From the NCBI RefSeq assembly GCF_002105535.1, contig NZ_CP015848.1:2954925-3018924 (forward strand): a stretch of DNA of 64,000 bases. Direction: 5' to 3'. The stretch's first letter is position 1. Each line of letters begins with the position of its first letter. A model generated the notes under the pieces. The model did not search any database, was not told the DNA's origin, and saw only the letters and a list, made by a program, of their open reading frames with translations. This document shows positions 63,217 through 64,000 of the stretch, one piece after another. The stretch is from Magnetospirillum sp. ME-1. GTDB lineage: Bacteria; Pseudomonadota; Alphaproteobacteria; Rhodospirillales; Magnetospirillaceae. The position numbers and the translations under genes were made by a program.

Positions 63217-64000
63217 GTGAACGTCGCGACCCCTCCTCCCCCGTCGAGAACCAGCCATATCGGCACGTTCCGTGGCCTGTCCTTCAAGCAGGCGGTGGCG
63301 ACGCTGTTGATCGCCCTGGGCCTCGGCGTCGCCTCGGGCATCTGGGATCTGTCCGCCGATTACCAGCGCATGCGCCGCGAGGTGGTGGAGGGCAGCAAGG
63401 CCGACCTCGCCCTGGTGCGCGGCATGGCGGTGGAGGCGGCCTACATGCTGAGCCACGACCTGGCCGGCGAGGTGGTGGGCGGCCTGGGGCTGGACCCCAT
63501 GGTGGCCGAGGCGCGGCTGACCGACAATTTCGGCGACGTGCTGGGCCAGGTCCGCCGTCCCCCCGGCACCACCGCCTTTCCCGGACTGGCCGAACGGCTG
63601 TTCGGCGATGTGGCCCAACATTCGCTTCTGCTCCAGACCCGCATGAAGGAAACCGCCAGCGATGTGGGCAAGCTGGAACTGCGGCTGGACCCGGCGCTGC
63701 TGCTCAACCGCTATCTCGACCATGTGACGGCCAGCGCCGCATCGGGCGTGGCGCGCACCATCGTCTTGTGCCTGCTGGTGGTGGCGGTGTTCTACGGCCT
63801 GATCACCAAGCCGCTGCTGAAGATCGGCCATGCGGTGGCCAAGGTGGACCCGGCCCGGCCCGGGGCGTCGCTGATCGACCTGCCCCGTCGGCATGCGGGG
63901 GACGAACTGGGCCTCTTGGTGCGCAACGTCAACGCCCTGCTGATGGAATCCCAGCGCGGCCTGGACGGCCGCGATGCGGCGGAAGGGGCGCTGGCCGCCC
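63217..64000 (+). CDS. Membrane sensor protein (histidine kinase or c-di-GMP type), 3' end outside window
   Basis: 261 codons visible, open at the right edge. A first helix (about 27-44), a periplasmic domain of about 130 residues and a second helix (about 180-200, T-I-V-L-C-L-L-V-V-A-V-F-Y-G-L-I) are followed by a HAMP-like region with I-T-K-P-L-L-K-I and G-D-E-L-G-L-L-V-R-N-V-N-A-L. This is the front half of a transmembrane sensor; the output domain lies outside. GTG 63217 is the likely start, as an in-frame stop lies two codons upstream. Confidence 0.75.
   Translation, partial: MNVATPPPPSRTSHIGTFRGLSFKQAVATLLIALGLGVASGIWDLSADYQRMRREVVEGSKADLALVRGMAVEAAYMLSHDLAGEVVGGLGLDPMVAEARLTDNFGDVLGQVRRPPGTTAFPGLAERLFGDVAQHSLLLQTRMKETASDVGKLELRLDPALLLNRYLDHVTASAASGVARTIVLCLLVVAVFYGLITKPLLKIGHAVAKVDPARPGASLIDLPRRHAGDELGLLVRNVNALLMESQRGLDGRDAAEGALAA

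Overview
The window is GC-rich, densely coded chromosomal DNA of an alphaproteobacterium. The gene complement (CIRCE-controlled groESL, coaBC-dut, dapF-mtaB-ftsY, def-fmt-truA, several c-di-GMP enzymes, a chemoreceptor, c-type cytochromes of the SHP/DHC type) fits the Rhodospirillales, most likely Magnetospirillum or a close relative. That assignment is an inference from style and content; there is no rRNA or tRNA gene to confirm it. I see no prophage, insertion sequence, CRISPR array or integrase.

Layout. 1-5.7 kb: the end of a Sel1/SPOR lipoprotein, a GtrB-like glycosyltransferase, a CopC-CopD pair, an orphan TAXI-type binding protein and a RibD-C/DHFR-like reductase. 5.8-11.1 kb: an HD-GYP protein, a UbiD decarboxylase, a secreted TNT-domain protein, tadA and a GntR/FCD regulator divergent from pyruvate carboxylase (11.2-14.7 kb). 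14.7-19.3 kb: a membrane glycosyltransferase, then def-fmt-truA and rsmE. 19.3-23.8 kb: a PAS-GGDEF-EAL protein and a chemoreceptor. 23.8-30.1 kb: queE-queD, a Tat-type beta-glucosidase with acylphosphatase, a repeat cluster, and a CPA-family antiporter with rhodanese. 30.2-36.4 kb: dapF-mtaB-ftsY, xseA, purD.

36.5-44.9 kb holds the most unusual locus. It is a six-gene set resembling hydrogenase-4 (hyfB, C, E, F, G, I order), but the large subunit has lost the cysteines that hold a NiFe centre. It is therefore an energy-converting-hydrogenase-related (Ehr) proton-pump-like complex rather than a hydrogenase. The last gene, 30 bp further on, encodes a beta-class carbonic anhydrase-like protein resembling the carboxysomal CsoSCA enzyme, although nothing else here is carboxysomal. 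A membrane ion pump paired with a CO2-hydrating enzyme suggests an inorganic-carbon uptake or CO2-coupled redox device, analogous in idea to DAB (DabA/DabB) and to cyanobacterial NDH-1MS/Cup complexes.

44.9-56.8 kb: small VOC, DUF1178 and DUF2076 genes, groES-groEL with promoter, CIRCE and terminator, a secreted alpha/beta hydrolase, coaBC, dut, then a sulfur block (Rrf2 regulator, cysK, MoeB/ThiF, DsrE-like), a Spy/CpxP-like protein, a 2-hydroxyacid dehydrogenase and an SH3 protein. 56.9-64 kb: a DHC/SHP/cytochrome b561 operon, divergent from PepSY-response regulator-kinase, then a second PAS-GGDEF-EAL protein and the start of a membrane sensor protein.

Gene ends are packed tightly. Many same-strand pairs share ATGA or TGATG junctions, and several convergent pairs overlap tail to tail. 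Most larger gaps carry short palindromic repeats (about 60-105 bp) that begin with GTCAT and end with ATGAC or GTGAC. They fall into at least two sequence families.
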